Assembly (NCBI GenBank): GCA_027627705.1
Contig: CP091242.1
Span: 1,305,529 to 1,369,528, forward strand
Direction: 5' to 3'
DNA length: 64,000 nucleotides
Source: Hyphomonadaceae bacterium BL14
Lineage (GTDB): Bacteria > Pseudomonadota > Alphaproteobacteria > Caulobacterales > Maricaulaceae
Part shown: piece after piece, positions 20,920-28,543 of the stretch
Numbering within the stretch: position 1 is the first letter of the stretch
Layout of the letters: each line of letters begins with the position of its first letter
Program-made: the position numbers and the translations under genes
The notes under the pieces: generated by a model
Seen by the model: the letters and a program-made list of their open reading frames with translations, nothing else
What the model was told of the DNA's origin: nothing
The model's database searches: none

Positions 20920-22071
20920 TTATTGGCCTCCCGTGCGGCCGCGCGACTGGGTCGCGCTGTTCTGGGGGGCCGCACCCCGGTTTTGTCCAAGCCTGTCGAG
21001 CGGAAGGTAAGGCACCGCGCCGCCATCGGCTTCCAGGATCATGAGGTCCGAGCGTCCCAGCACCTGCTCCATGGTTTCGAGATACATCCGCCGGCGTGTC
21101 ACTTCGGGTGCCTGCTGATATTCCGCGTAGATAGAGTTGAAGCGGTCAGCCAGACCGGCCGCCTCGGCGATCACGCGCTCGCGGTAACCGCGGGCCTGTT
21201 CGTCGATACGCGAGGCTTCACCGCGCGCTTCGGGGATGACCGTGTTGGCATAGGCGCGGGCCTGAAGCTCAAGCCGGGTGCGGTCCTGACGCGCAGCGTC
21301 CACATCGCGGAAAGCGTCAATCACCGTCGCAGGCGGGGTTGCTTCTTGCAGCTGGACTTCCAGAACCTGGATGCCGGCCGAGTAATTGTTGAGCGCGGTC
21401 TGGAGAATTTCACGCGCCCGGCGGCCCACTTCGGCGCGGGCCTGGGTGATGATCGGCTGCAGGTCGTTGGTGCCGACCACTTCACGCATGGCGCTTTCGG
21501 CCAGGGCTTTCACTGTGCCCTCGGGATCACGCACATTGAACAGGAAGTCGCGCACGCCATCCGGCTCCGTCAGATCAACCCGCCACTGCACCGTGAAGGT
21601 GATGTCGACGATGTTCTCGTCGCGCGTCAGCATGAGGCTTTCCTGCGGGGTTGTCCCGACGCGGATTTCGCGCACTGTCGTGACCGATTCCAGCTCCACG
21701 GTTTCCACCGGATAGGGCAGCTTCAGACGCAGGCCGGGATCTTCGATACGCTTGAACTCGCCAAAGCGCAGGACCGCACCGGCCTGATCAGCACCGACGA
21801 AATAATAGAAATTGCCCGGCACCGCGACCCAGATGAAGACCGCCGCCACGATGATCAGGCCGGCCAGCCCGCCGCCGCCGCCACCGCGCCCGCCGAACAG
21901 GCCGCCGAGCCATGCCTGGAGTTTGCGCACCGCATCTTCCAGATCCGGTTCCTGTCCACCAGGCCCGCGGCGTGGACCACCCGGTCCGCTTCCCCAGGGG
22001 TTATTGTTCTTGCCGCCGCCGCCAGGCGACCCCCACGGACCACCGCCGCCTGCATTATTATTCCAGGGCAT
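20920..22071 (-). CDS. hflK: FtsH protease activity modulator HflK
   Basis: A 383-residue SPFH protein. The start MPWNNNAGGGGPWGSPGGGG gives the characteristic Gly/Pro/Asn-rich N-terminus; upstream in-frame ATGs are less likely. Membrane segment GLAGLIIVAAVFIWVAVPG, then SPFH domain (AGAVLRFGEF, TRDENIVDITFTVQWRV) and helices with RGEASRIDEQARGYRERVI. Partner of HflC. Confidence 0.96.
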   Translation of the reverse strand: MPWNNNAGGGGPWGSPGGGGKNNNPWGSGPGGPRRGPGGQEPDLEDAVRKLQAWLGGLFGGRGGGGGGLAGLIIVAAVFIWVAVPGNFYYFVGADQAGAVLRFGEFKRIEDPGLRLKLPYPVETVELESVTTVREIRVGTTPQESLMLTRDENIVDITFTVQWRVDLTEPDGVRDFLFNVRDPEGTVKALAESAMREVVGTNDLQPIITQARAEVGRRAREILQTALNNYSAGIQVLEVQLQEATPPATVIDAFRDVDAARQDRTRLELQARAYANTVIPEARGEASRIDEQARGYRERVIAEAAGLADRFNSIYAEYQQAPEVTRRRMYLETMEQVLGRSDLMILEADGGAVPYLPLDRLGQNRGAAPQNSATQSRGRTGGQ

Positions 22072-22207
22072 AGTGTTTTCGTCTCCCGGCATAAAACCCG
22101 TGCGCCGCATCGGAGCGCGCACTGTGATGCAGTATCTGAACGCTCACTGCCTCAGGTTCAAGGGAAACCGGACATGTGACCGGTCACGCCGCGCAGTGAG
22201 GCCCGGG

Positions 22208-22714
22208 TCAAACCCGCTCCAGCACCCGCGCCACAAAGGCGGCATCATCGCCCGCGCCCGCCGCCACGCGCTCAGCCGTGACTTCGCGCCACACCCCCGG
22301 GTCGAGCGCCGGGAAGTGCGAATCGCCCTCGGGCTCCAGATCGACTTCGGTCAGGTAAATGCGCGCCGCGCGGTCCAGCACCGCGGCGTAAATCTGCGCG
22401 CCGCCAATGATACAGATCTCGGATGCGCCCTGCGCCATGGCTGCCTCTTGCGCGGCCTTCAGCGCGGCATCGAGATCGGGCCGGACCAGCGCACCAGGCG
22501 TCTCCGCCAGCGTCCGGCTCACCACGATATTGACCCGGCCCGGCAAGGGCTTGCGCGGCAGGCTGTCCCAGGTCTTGCGCCCCATCACCACCGGCTTGCC
22601 CAGCGTGACCTGCTTGAATCGCTTCAAATCCGACGAAATCCGCCACGGCAGATCGCCGTCCCGGCCGATGACGCCGTTTCGGGCGACGGCGACGACGAGG
22701 GCGATGGGGGTCAA
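22208..22714 (-). CDS. folA: dihydrofolate reductase
   Basis: NADPH-dependent reduction of dihydrofolate, paired with thyA. 168 residues. Motifs: ALVVAVARNGVIGRDGDLPW, the conserved acidic residue in SSDLKRFKQ, VVMGRKTWDSLP, NIVVSR and CIIGGAQIYAAVL. The start is TTG, overlapping the stop of the upstream unknown gene in the form TTGA, so translation is probably coupled to the inserted cassette. A 136-nt gap separates it from hflK. Confidence 0.95.
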   Translation of the reverse strand: MTPIALVVAVARNGVIGRDGDLPWRISSDLKRFKQVTLGKPVVMGRKTWDSLPRKPLPGRVNIVVSRTLAETPGALVRPDLDAALKAAQEAAMAQGASEICIIGGAQIYAAVLDRAARIYLTEVDLEPEGDSHFPALDPGVWREVTAERVAAGAGDDAAFVARVLERV

Positions 22715-23091
22715 AGCGCCATCCGGTAAACGTAGGCGTCTTCAATGTAGACGCCGTCTATCCAGTTTCCTGTGAACCGGGTGCCACTCATGCCATCAAC
22801 CCGCATGAATTTTGACAATGCCCGAACCAGAGGATCGCTAGCAGGAAGCAGTTTTATGTCAGACAGATCGAACGGCGTGGATTGCTGATTGAATGCCCGG
22901 CGGATCTTCAGGAGTTCGTCGGTCACAGCCCCGCCGCTGAAACCTTCAGGCACGATAACGAGCCTCCACCCACCCAGCTCTGAGTAATAATTCCAGAATG
23001 CGGCGCACACAGGATAGCCGTTGGAATCAAGCGATCGCAGCGCCGCCTCGCCTGAGGCAACGCGATCATTCACCAGAACGTCTTGATCCAT
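22711..23091 (-). CDS. unknown 126-residue protein paired with a HEPN gene
   Basis: I do not recognise this protein. It begins MDQDVLVNDR, has a Trp/Tyr-rich centre (FWNYYSELGGWRLVIVPEGF) and no signal or membrane segment, so it is probably cytoplasmic. Its start lies inside the 3' end of the restored HEPN frame (22-nt overlap), and its stop overlaps the folA start. This two-gene layout between thyA and folA looks like an inserted cassette; a toxin-antitoxin or RNase-partner pair is a possible reading. Function unproven. Confidence 0.65.
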   Translation of the reverse strand: MDQDVLVNDRVASGEAALRSLDSNGYPVCAAFWNYYSELGGWRLVIVPEGFSGGAVTDELLKIRRAFNQQSTPFDLSDIKLLPASDPLVRALSKFMRVDGMSGTRFTGNWIDGVYIEDAYVYRMAL

Positions 23092-23490
23092 GCCTGAATT
23101 CCTTCCTTATCGACAGCAGCCGAAACGAACTCTGTGGCCTCCGGACGAGAGATTGTCTCATAACGCGCTGTAATGGACCATGCCCGAACGACCGACCATC
23201 GCACCTCGAACCTCGAACGTTACGTCCTCAACCAGCCTTGCTTGCAGCTGAGCTTTGATGCCGGCAAGCCCAATCAATTCGTCCAACTGGTGCGAATGAG
23301 CGCGCTCAACAATTTTCCTGTCAGGCAAAACACCATCGAGAAAACGATCGCAAATAAGCGCCTTCAGGCTGCACTCGACCGCGATCCCAGCCAGATGAAC
23401 CGCATTGGTGTGCCGATGTGCCTCTAGCAGCATGTGCGCATCTTCTGCATGCATCTCTGCCAGTTGCTGGAACTGCCGCTTTGAGGTCAT
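23070..23490 (-). pseudogene. HEPN-domain protein gene with a single-base frameshift
   Basis: The first frame gives 110 residues with HEPN-like features: MHAEDAHMLLEAHRHTNAVH, LAGIAVECSLKALICDRFL, and near its end RSGMVH, which fits the RX4-6H catalytic motif of HEPN ribonucleases. That frame stops at 23158. A one-base shift near 23160 opens a further 29 codons (YETISRPEATEFVSAAVDKE..., ending KTFW) that read like the missing last HEPN helix and stop at 23070, overlapping the next gene. Either the gene is recently broken or the base is a sequencing error. It begins 8 nt after thyA. Confidence 0.7.
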
Positions 23491-23498
23491 CTAATGCC

Positions 23499-24350
23499 TC
23501 ACACCGCCACCGGTGCCTTGATCGCCGGATGCGGGTCATAGCCCTCCAGCGATATGTGCTCGTACTCCAAGGCGAACAAATCGGTCACTGACGGGTCCAG
23601 CATCAGGCGCGGCGCACGGCGCGGCGTGCGCGACAGCTGCTCACGCACCTGGTCCATGTGGTTTGTGTAGATGTGGGCGTCACCAAACGTGTGAATGTAT
23701 TCACCCGGCTCATATCCCGTAGCCCGCGCCACCATGCACAGCAGCAGCGCATAGCTGGCGATATTGAACGGCACGCCCAGGAACATGTCGGCGCTGCGCT
23801 GGTAGAGCTGCAGGTGCAGGCGTCCGCCCAGCACCTTGAACTGGAACAGGGTGTGGCAGGGCGGCAGGGCCATGGAGGGCACGTCCGCCGGGTTCCAGGC
23901 TGACAGGATCAGGCGGCGGCTGTCGGGCGTAGAGCGAATCGCCTCGAGCAGATCGGCCAGCTGATCGATCTCCCGCCCGTCCGGGCCGGTCCAGCGCCGC
24001 CATTGCTTGCCGTAGACCGGGCCGAGCTCCCCGTCCGCGTCGGCCCACTCGTTCCAGATCGACACCCCGCGCTCCTGCAGCCAGCGCACATTGGTCATGC
24101 CCTTGATAAACCAGAGCAGCTCCACGGCCACGGACTTGAAATGCACCTTCTTTGTGGTCAGGAGCGGGAAGCCACCGGCGAGATCACAGCGGATCTGGCG
24201 GCCGAACACGGCGCGCGTGCCGGTGCCGGTACGGTCGCTCTGGTCTTGGCCGGTCTCGATGATCTCACGCAGGAGGTCGAGATAGGCGCGCTCGGCCGGC
24301 GAGCCTGCAGCGTCGCGGGACAAATCGGGATGAGGGTGGGCCATCGCCAT
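23499..24350 (-). CDS. thyA: thymidylate synthase
   Basis: Methylates dUMP using methylene-tetrahydrofolate; dihydrofolate is recycled by FolA. 283 residues. Visible are [35 protein letters not shown], the catalytic Cys in [14 protein letters not shown] (near 163), [20 protein letters not shown] and the terminal IKAPVAV. The divergent VOC gene starts 188 nt upstream. Confidence 0.97.
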   Translation of the reverse strand: MAMAHPHPDLSRDAAGSPAERAYLDLLREIIETGQDQSDRTGTGTRAVFGRQIRCDLAGGFPLLTTKKVHFKSVAVELLWFIKGMTNVRWLQERGVSIWNEWADADGELGPVYGKQWRRWTGPDGREIDQLADLLEAIRSTPDSRRLILSAWNPADVPSMALPPCHTLFQFKVLGGRLHLQLYQRSADMFLGVPFNIASYALLLCMVARATGYEPGEYIHTFGDAHIYTNHMDQVREQLSRTPRRAPRLMLDPSVTDLFALEYEHISLEGYDPHPAIKAPVAV

Positions 24351-24538
24351 AAATCACTCCGCTCGTGTCGAGGCGTCATCTCGGACCGATTCGGCGCCAG
24401 AGGGCGCGCGCTGACAAGAGCTGTGCTGATCAGCAGCGTGGAAAAGCGCCCCGCCCCGGAGCGCCACATCCAGATTCCGCTCGACAGGCTCAAACAGGTG
24501 AGCAATAGTCACTGGGCCAGAACAAAGGGGGTACAACT

Positions 24539-24907
24539 ATGATTGGATACGTAACGCTCGGCAGCCGCGACATCCAGAAGGCAGCGCCTTTCTATGACGC
24601 TCTGGCCAAGGAGCTCGACACTCCGCGCATGATGGAGAGCGACAGCTTCATCGCCTGGGGCAAGCCGGATGGATCGGCTGGCATCGGCCTGACCCTGCCC
24701 TTCAATGGCGAGCCGGCCACTGTTGGCAATGGCGTCATGGTCGCGCTGGCCGCGCGCGACCATGACCAGGTGCGCCGGCTCTACGAGATCGCGATAGCGA
24801 TGGGCGGCAAGTGCGAAGGCCCTCCGGGCCCGCGCGGCGAGACCTTCTATGCGGCCTATTTCCGCGATCCCGACGGCAACAAGCTCAATGCCTTCGTGAT
24901 GGTCTGA
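24539..24907 (+). CDS. VOC family (glyoxalase-like) protein
   Basis: A 122-residue single-domain vicinal-oxygen-chelate protein: beta-alpha-beta-beta-beta start MIGYVTLGSRDIQKAAPFYD and C-terminal YAAYFRDPDGNKLNAFV with the conserved metal-ligand Glu/Asn region. Probably a dimeric metal enzyme or binding protein; the substrate is unknown. Monocistronic. Confidence 0.9.
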   Translation: MIGYVTLGSRDIQKAAPFYDALAKELDTPRMMESDSFIAWGKPDGSAGIGLTLPFNGEPATVGNGVMVALAARDHDQVRRLYEIAIAMGGKCEGPPGPRGETFYAAYFRDPDGNKLNAFVMV

Positions 24908-24936
24908 TCCTCACCCCGCCGGCGGTGGAGCAGGAA

Positions 24937-24977
24937 CAACTGAGAGGGCAATGGCTTCACTAATGCCCTCTCAGTTG
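24937..24977. terminator. stem-loop between convergent VOC and lipoprotein genes
   Basis: Perfect 14-nt arms (CAACTGAGAGGGCA and TGCCCTCTCAGTTG) with a 13-nt loop. It sits after the VOC stop and overlaps the last codons of the convergent lipoprotein gene. Likely a shared terminator or mRNA-stabilising hairpin; no long T run is present. Confidence 0.6.
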
Positions 24978-25283
24978 ATCTCGCAGGGCGTCACAATTGC
25001 GGTATCGATACTGGCGATGGCCGTAGAGACGGGCGGAGTGCTGGGCATTGCGGTTCTGCTCCTGGCAGGCCGTGATCTGGGCCTCGACCTGGCGCTCGCG
25101 CTCCCGGCGCGGTCCGTCACGCTCGGCGGCGGCGCGCTGCTGCTCGGCGTGACGGGCTTGCAGGGCGCGGTGCTCGGGTGTGCCATGATAGCTTTCGCCG
25201 TACCAGGGCCGGCCGTCTGCTGTGGCGGGCAAGCACCCGCCCAGCATCAGGGTGCCCAGAGCCACAATCAGGATGGCTTTCAT
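24960..25283 (-). CDS. small lipoprotein, unknown function
   Basis: A 107-residue protein beginning MKAILIVALGTLMLGGCLPA, a lipoprotein signal peptide with lipobox LGGC. The mature part is charged and Gln/Arg-rich (ALQARHAEQQRAAAERDG), then ITACQEQNRNAQHSARLYGH, with two more cysteines. The ORF extends upstream in frame but the lipobox fixes the start. No family recognised. Confidence 0.7.
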   Translation of the reverse strand: MKAILIVALGTLMLGGCLPATADGRPWYGESYHGTPEHRALQARHAEQQRAAAERDGPRRERERQVEAQITACQEQNRNAQHSARLYGHRQYRYRNCDALRDQLRGH

Positions 25284-25716
25284 TGTCTCGTCTCCACAGT
25301 GTGCCCGACACCTGCACGGCATCTGTGGATCAGACTGACCGCCGCACGATCAGGCTGAAATCCCCTGTTCAGGGGGGGGCATGGACTGATCGCACGGGCA
25401 CACAGGTCAGGGCCCGCAGCACCGCCGCGCCGCAGCTCTGGCGCCGGGTCATCAGCTGCTGCCGCAGCGCGTTGCCTTTGCGTCCGTGATATTCGCGATG
25501 CCCTTAGAGCGGGGCGCGGTGGCGCAGATGCCGGTCTTCATGCTTGCAAGCGCGCGAAGCGCCGCCGCCGCCCTGCCGGTCCGCTTCCCGTAAAGGGACA
25601 TAACCTTTCGCGTTATAGCTGCACGCCAGACGCGCCTGTCGGTTGCATGGCGATGAACACCGTTTCAGTATGCGCTTTCAGGTGTGAGCCCCTAGCCAAC
25701 GGAATTTTGACAGATC
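25284..25716. other. non-coding stretch upstream of the MoxR gene
   Basis: No convincing gene. It holds a short CCCCTG/CAGGGG hairpin at 25362-25375 that runs into a run of eight G, and should contain the promoters of the divergent lipoprotein and the MoxR operon; I could not place them with confidence. Confidence 0.5.
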
Positions 25717-26562
25717 ATGCGATTTGAAGGCACGTCATCCTATGTCGCCACGGACGAGCTCGCCGCTGCCGTCAATGCCGCGATCATTCTGGAGCGCCCC
25801 CTTCTGGTGAAGGGCGAGCCGGGCACGGGCAAGACCGAACTGGCCCGCCAGGTCGCCGATTCGCTCGGCGCACCGCTGCTCGAATGGCACATCAAATCCA
25901 CCACCAAGGCCCATCAGGGCCTGTACGAATACGACGCCGTGGCGCGCCTGCGCGATTCCCAGCTGGGCGATGACCGGGTCCATGACGTCGGCAATTACAT
26001 CCGCAAAGGCAAGCTGTGGGACGCGTTCACCGCGCCCGAGCGCCCGGTGCTGCTGATCGACGAGATCGACAAGGCCGACATCGAATTTCCCAACGATCTC
26101 CTGCAGGAGCTCGACCGGATGGAGTTCAATGTCTACGAGACCGGCCAGACCATCCGTGCCGAGCGCCGGCCGGTGGTGATCATCACCTCCAACAACGAAA
26201 AAGAGCTTCCGGACGCGTTCCTGCGCCGGTGCTTCTTCCACTTCATCGCCTTTCCTGACGAAGAGACGATGGAGCAGATCGTCAAGGTCCACTTCCCCGA
26301 TCTCAAAGGCCGGCTTCTGTCAGATGCGCTGAGCAAATTCTTCGAGATGCGCACCGTGCCGGGCCTGAAGAAAAAGCCTTCGACATCCGAGCTTCTGGAC
26401 TGGCTCAAGCTCCTCCTGGCCGAGGATATTGACCCGGCCGTCCTGCGCGAGCGCGACCCGCGCAAGCTCATCCCGCCCATGCACGGCGCGCTTTTGAAGA
26501 ACGAGCAGGACGTTCAGCTATTCGAGCGCCTGGCCTTCATGGCCCGCCGCGACGGCGGGTGA
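25717..26562 (+). CDS. MoxR-type AAA+ ATPase
   Basis: A 281-residue AAA+ protein of the MoxR/CobS-like group. Walker A LLVKGEPGTGKTELARQ (near residues 30-46), Walker B PVLLIDEIDKADIEFPNDLL, sensor 1 VIITSNNEKELPDAFLRRC. These ATPases act as chaperones that load metal or mature partner complexes, usually with a VWA protein. The VWA gene follows 15 nt downstream, forming the usual pair. The client is unknown. Confidence 0.93.
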   Translation: MRFEGTSSYVATDELAAAVNAAIILERPLLVKGEPGTGKTELARQVADSLGAPLLEWHIKSTTKAHQGLYEYDAVARLRDSQLGDDRVHDVGNYIRKGKLWDAFTAPERPVLLIDEIDKADIEFPNDLLQELDRMEFNVYETGQTIRAERRPVVIITSNNEKELPDAFLRRCFFHFIAFPDEETMEQIVKVHFPDLKGRLLSDALSKFFEMRTVPGLKKKPSTSELLDWLKLLLAEDIDPAVLRERDPRKLIPPMHGALLKNEQDVQLFERLAFMARRDGG

Positions 26563-26577
26563 GCGGAACGCTGCGCC

Positions 26578-27753
26578 ATGTTCCATCGCTTCTTCACCGA
26601 GCTGCGCGTGGCGAAAATCCCGGTCTCCACCCGGGAATACCTCACCCTGCTTGAAGCCCTGCACAAGGGCGCCATCAACGCTGATCTCGACAGCTTCTAC
26701 GCCGTCAGCCGGGCGGCGCTGGTCAAGGACGAGCGGCATTTCGACAAGTTCGACAAGGTCTTCGCCCGTGTCTTCGAGGGCATCGAGGCGCTGGGCGATC
26801 TGTTCAAGGGCGAGGACGTGCCCGAGGACTGGCTCCGCGCCGAGCTGATGCGCCACCTGTCCGACGAGGACAAGGCCGCCATCGAGGCGATGGATTTCGA
26901 CGCGCTGATGGAGACGCTGCAACAGCGCCTGAAAGAGCAATCGGAACGCCATGAGGGCGGCAATAAATGGATCGGCACCGGCGGGAGCAGCCCCTATGGC
27001 CACTCCGGCTGGAACCCGGCCGGGGTGCGCATCGGCGGCGAGTCTCGCAACAAACAGGCGATCAAAGTATGGGAGCATCGAAGGTTCAAGGATCTCGATT
27101 CAGATCGCGAGCTGGGCACGCGCAATCTGAAAGTGGCGCTGCGGCGCTTGCGCCGTTTCGCCCGCGACGGCGCCGCCGAGGAGCTTGATCTCAAGGAAAC
27201 CATCAATGCCACGGCACGCCAGGGTCATCTGGATGTGAAGATGCGCCCCGAGCGGCGCAACGCCATCAAGGTGCTGGTGTTTTTTGACGTGGGCGGGTCC
27301 ATGGACCCGTATATCGATCTGACAGAGCGGCTCTTCTCGGCCGCTCGCTCTGTGTTCAAGAATCTCGAGTATTTCTACTTCCACAACTGCCCGTACGAGG
27401 CCGTGTGGCGCTCCAATCAGCGCCGCCGCCAGGAAGTCATCCCTGTCTGGGACGTGCTGCACAAATACCCCTCCGACTACAAGGTCGTGATCGTCGGCGA
27501 CGCGGCCATGGCACCCAGCGAGATCACCCATCCCGGCGGCTCTGTGGAACACTGGAATGAGGAGGCCGGCGGCGTCTGGCTGCGCTGGATTCTGGAAACC
27601 TACCCCCATGCCGTCTGGCTCAATCCGACGCCGGAAAGCTGGTGGGCACACACCTATTCGGTTCAGCTGGTGCGCGAGATCATCGGGCCCCAGCGCATGT
27701 TCCCTCTGACGCTGGACGGCGTGGACCGGGCGATGAAGGCGCTGGCGCGTTGA
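26578..27753 (+). CDS. VWA domain protein, CoxE-like
   Basis: A 391-residue cytoplasmic protein. Its N-terminal half is helical (FHRFFTELRVAKIPVSTREY), and the C-terminal VWA/CoxE-like half has VLVFFDVGGSMDPYIDLTER, where DVGGS matches the MIDAS DxGxS metal site. Other conserved stretches are FYFHNCPYEAVW and VIVGDAAMAPSEI. It works with the adjacent MoxR-type ATPase, probably recruiting the client protein through its metal site. Confidence 0.92.
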   Translation: MFHRFFTELRVAKIPVSTREYLTLLEALHKGAINADLDSFYAVSRAALVKDERHFDKFDKVFARVFEGIEALGDLFKGEDVPEDWLRAELMRHLSDEDKAAIEAMDFDALMETLQQRLKEQSERHEGGNKWIGTGGSSPYGHSGWNPAGVRIGGESRNKQAIKVWEHRRFKDLDSDRELGTRNLKVALRRLRRFARDGAAEELDLKETINATARQGHLDVKMRPERRNAIKVLVFFDVGGSMDPYIDLTERLFSAARSVFKNLEYFYFHNCPYEAVWRSNQRRRQEVIPVWDVLHKYPSDYKVVIVGDAAMAPSEITHPGGSVEHWNEEAGGVWLRWILETYPHAVWLNPTPESWWAHTYSVQLVREIIGPQRMFPLTLDGVDRAMKALAR

Positions 27754-27819
27754 GGCCCGCGCCCTGCGGTGCCGCGCCCGCTTGGGCGGCGCGCATCGGC
27801 GTCTTATAAGCTTGGCATC

Positions 27820-28173
27820 ATGACTCGCTTTTCGCCCCTGCCCCCTGGACTGGACCTCGACGATCTCGCCGCGCGCACTGCGCCGCAGGCCTGCGAGGAC
27901 ATGGCTGGCGTACGCGATGGCGTGGACCGTCTGGATCGGGCGCTGGTCGCCCTGATCGCCGAGCGCACCCGCTACATGGCCGCCGCTGCCCGCATCAAGC
28001 CGGACCGCGCCGCCGTGCGCGACGAGGCGCGCATCGAAGATGTGGTGGAAAAGGTCTGCCACGCGGCGGCCCAGGCTGGGCTGCCCGTGACGCTGGCCGA
28101 ACCGGTCTGGCGCGAACTGGTCGAACGCTCCATCGCCTACGAGCTGGATACCTTCGACCGCACGCGCGGCTAA
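27820..28173 (+). CDS. chorismate mutase (AroQ type)
   Basis: A 117-residue all-helical protein with the AroQ pattern: GVRDGVDRLDRALVALIAER (the first active-site helix, Arg and Asp) followed by TRYMAAAARIK (catalytic Lys region) and C-terminal VWRELVERSIAYEL. Converts chorismate to prephenate for Phe/Tyr synthesis; some members act in other pericyclic reactions. The start is the ATG at 27820. Confidence 0.85.
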   Translation: MTRFSPLPPGLDLDDLAARTAPQACEDMAGVRDGVDRLDRALVALIAERTRYMAAAARIKPDRAAVRDEARIEDVVEKVCHAAAQAGLPVTLAEPVWRELVERSIAYELDTFDRTRG

Positions 28174-28201
28174 AGACAGCCAGCCCCTCGCAGGCGCGTC
28201 C

Positions 28202-28543
28202 TCAGGCCGCGCGCGCAGCCTTCATGGCGTCCCGCGCGGCACTCGCAGCCGTATTCACAGCCTGCAGCGCGTCCGCATCATGGGGCCGGGTCTCCGCGGC
28301 GGCGCACGCCTCTCCCAGCTGCATGGCCCCGACGCCGCGCGCCGCGCCTTTGAGCGTATGGGCGGCGTCGCGCCAGGCTTGAGCATCACCGGGCGCGGCC
28401 TGCGACATGAGAGCTAGGCACGCCTCGATCTGACTGTCGAGGAGACCGAACAATTCCGCCTCCAGCGCCGCATCGCCGCCGGAATACCTGGCCAGATGGG
28501 CGCGATCGAGCACCTTCAGCCCATCCTGCTCGCCGTCATTCAC
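28202..28543 (-). CDS. Hpt (histidine phosphotransfer) domain protein
   Basis: A 113-residue single-domain Hpt. The phosphorylatable His lies in WRDAAHTLKGAARGVGA (near residue 62), the family signature. It relays phosphate between a hybrid kinase and a response regulator not present here. Its start overlaps the stop of the large S41 protease gene by 4 nt, an odd operon partner. Confidence 0.9.
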   Translation of the reverse strand: MNDGEQDGLKVLDRAHLARYSGGDAALEAELFGLLDSQIEACLALMSQAAPGDAQAWRDAAHTLKGAARGVGAMQLGEACAAAETRPHDADALQAVNTAASAARDAMKAARAA

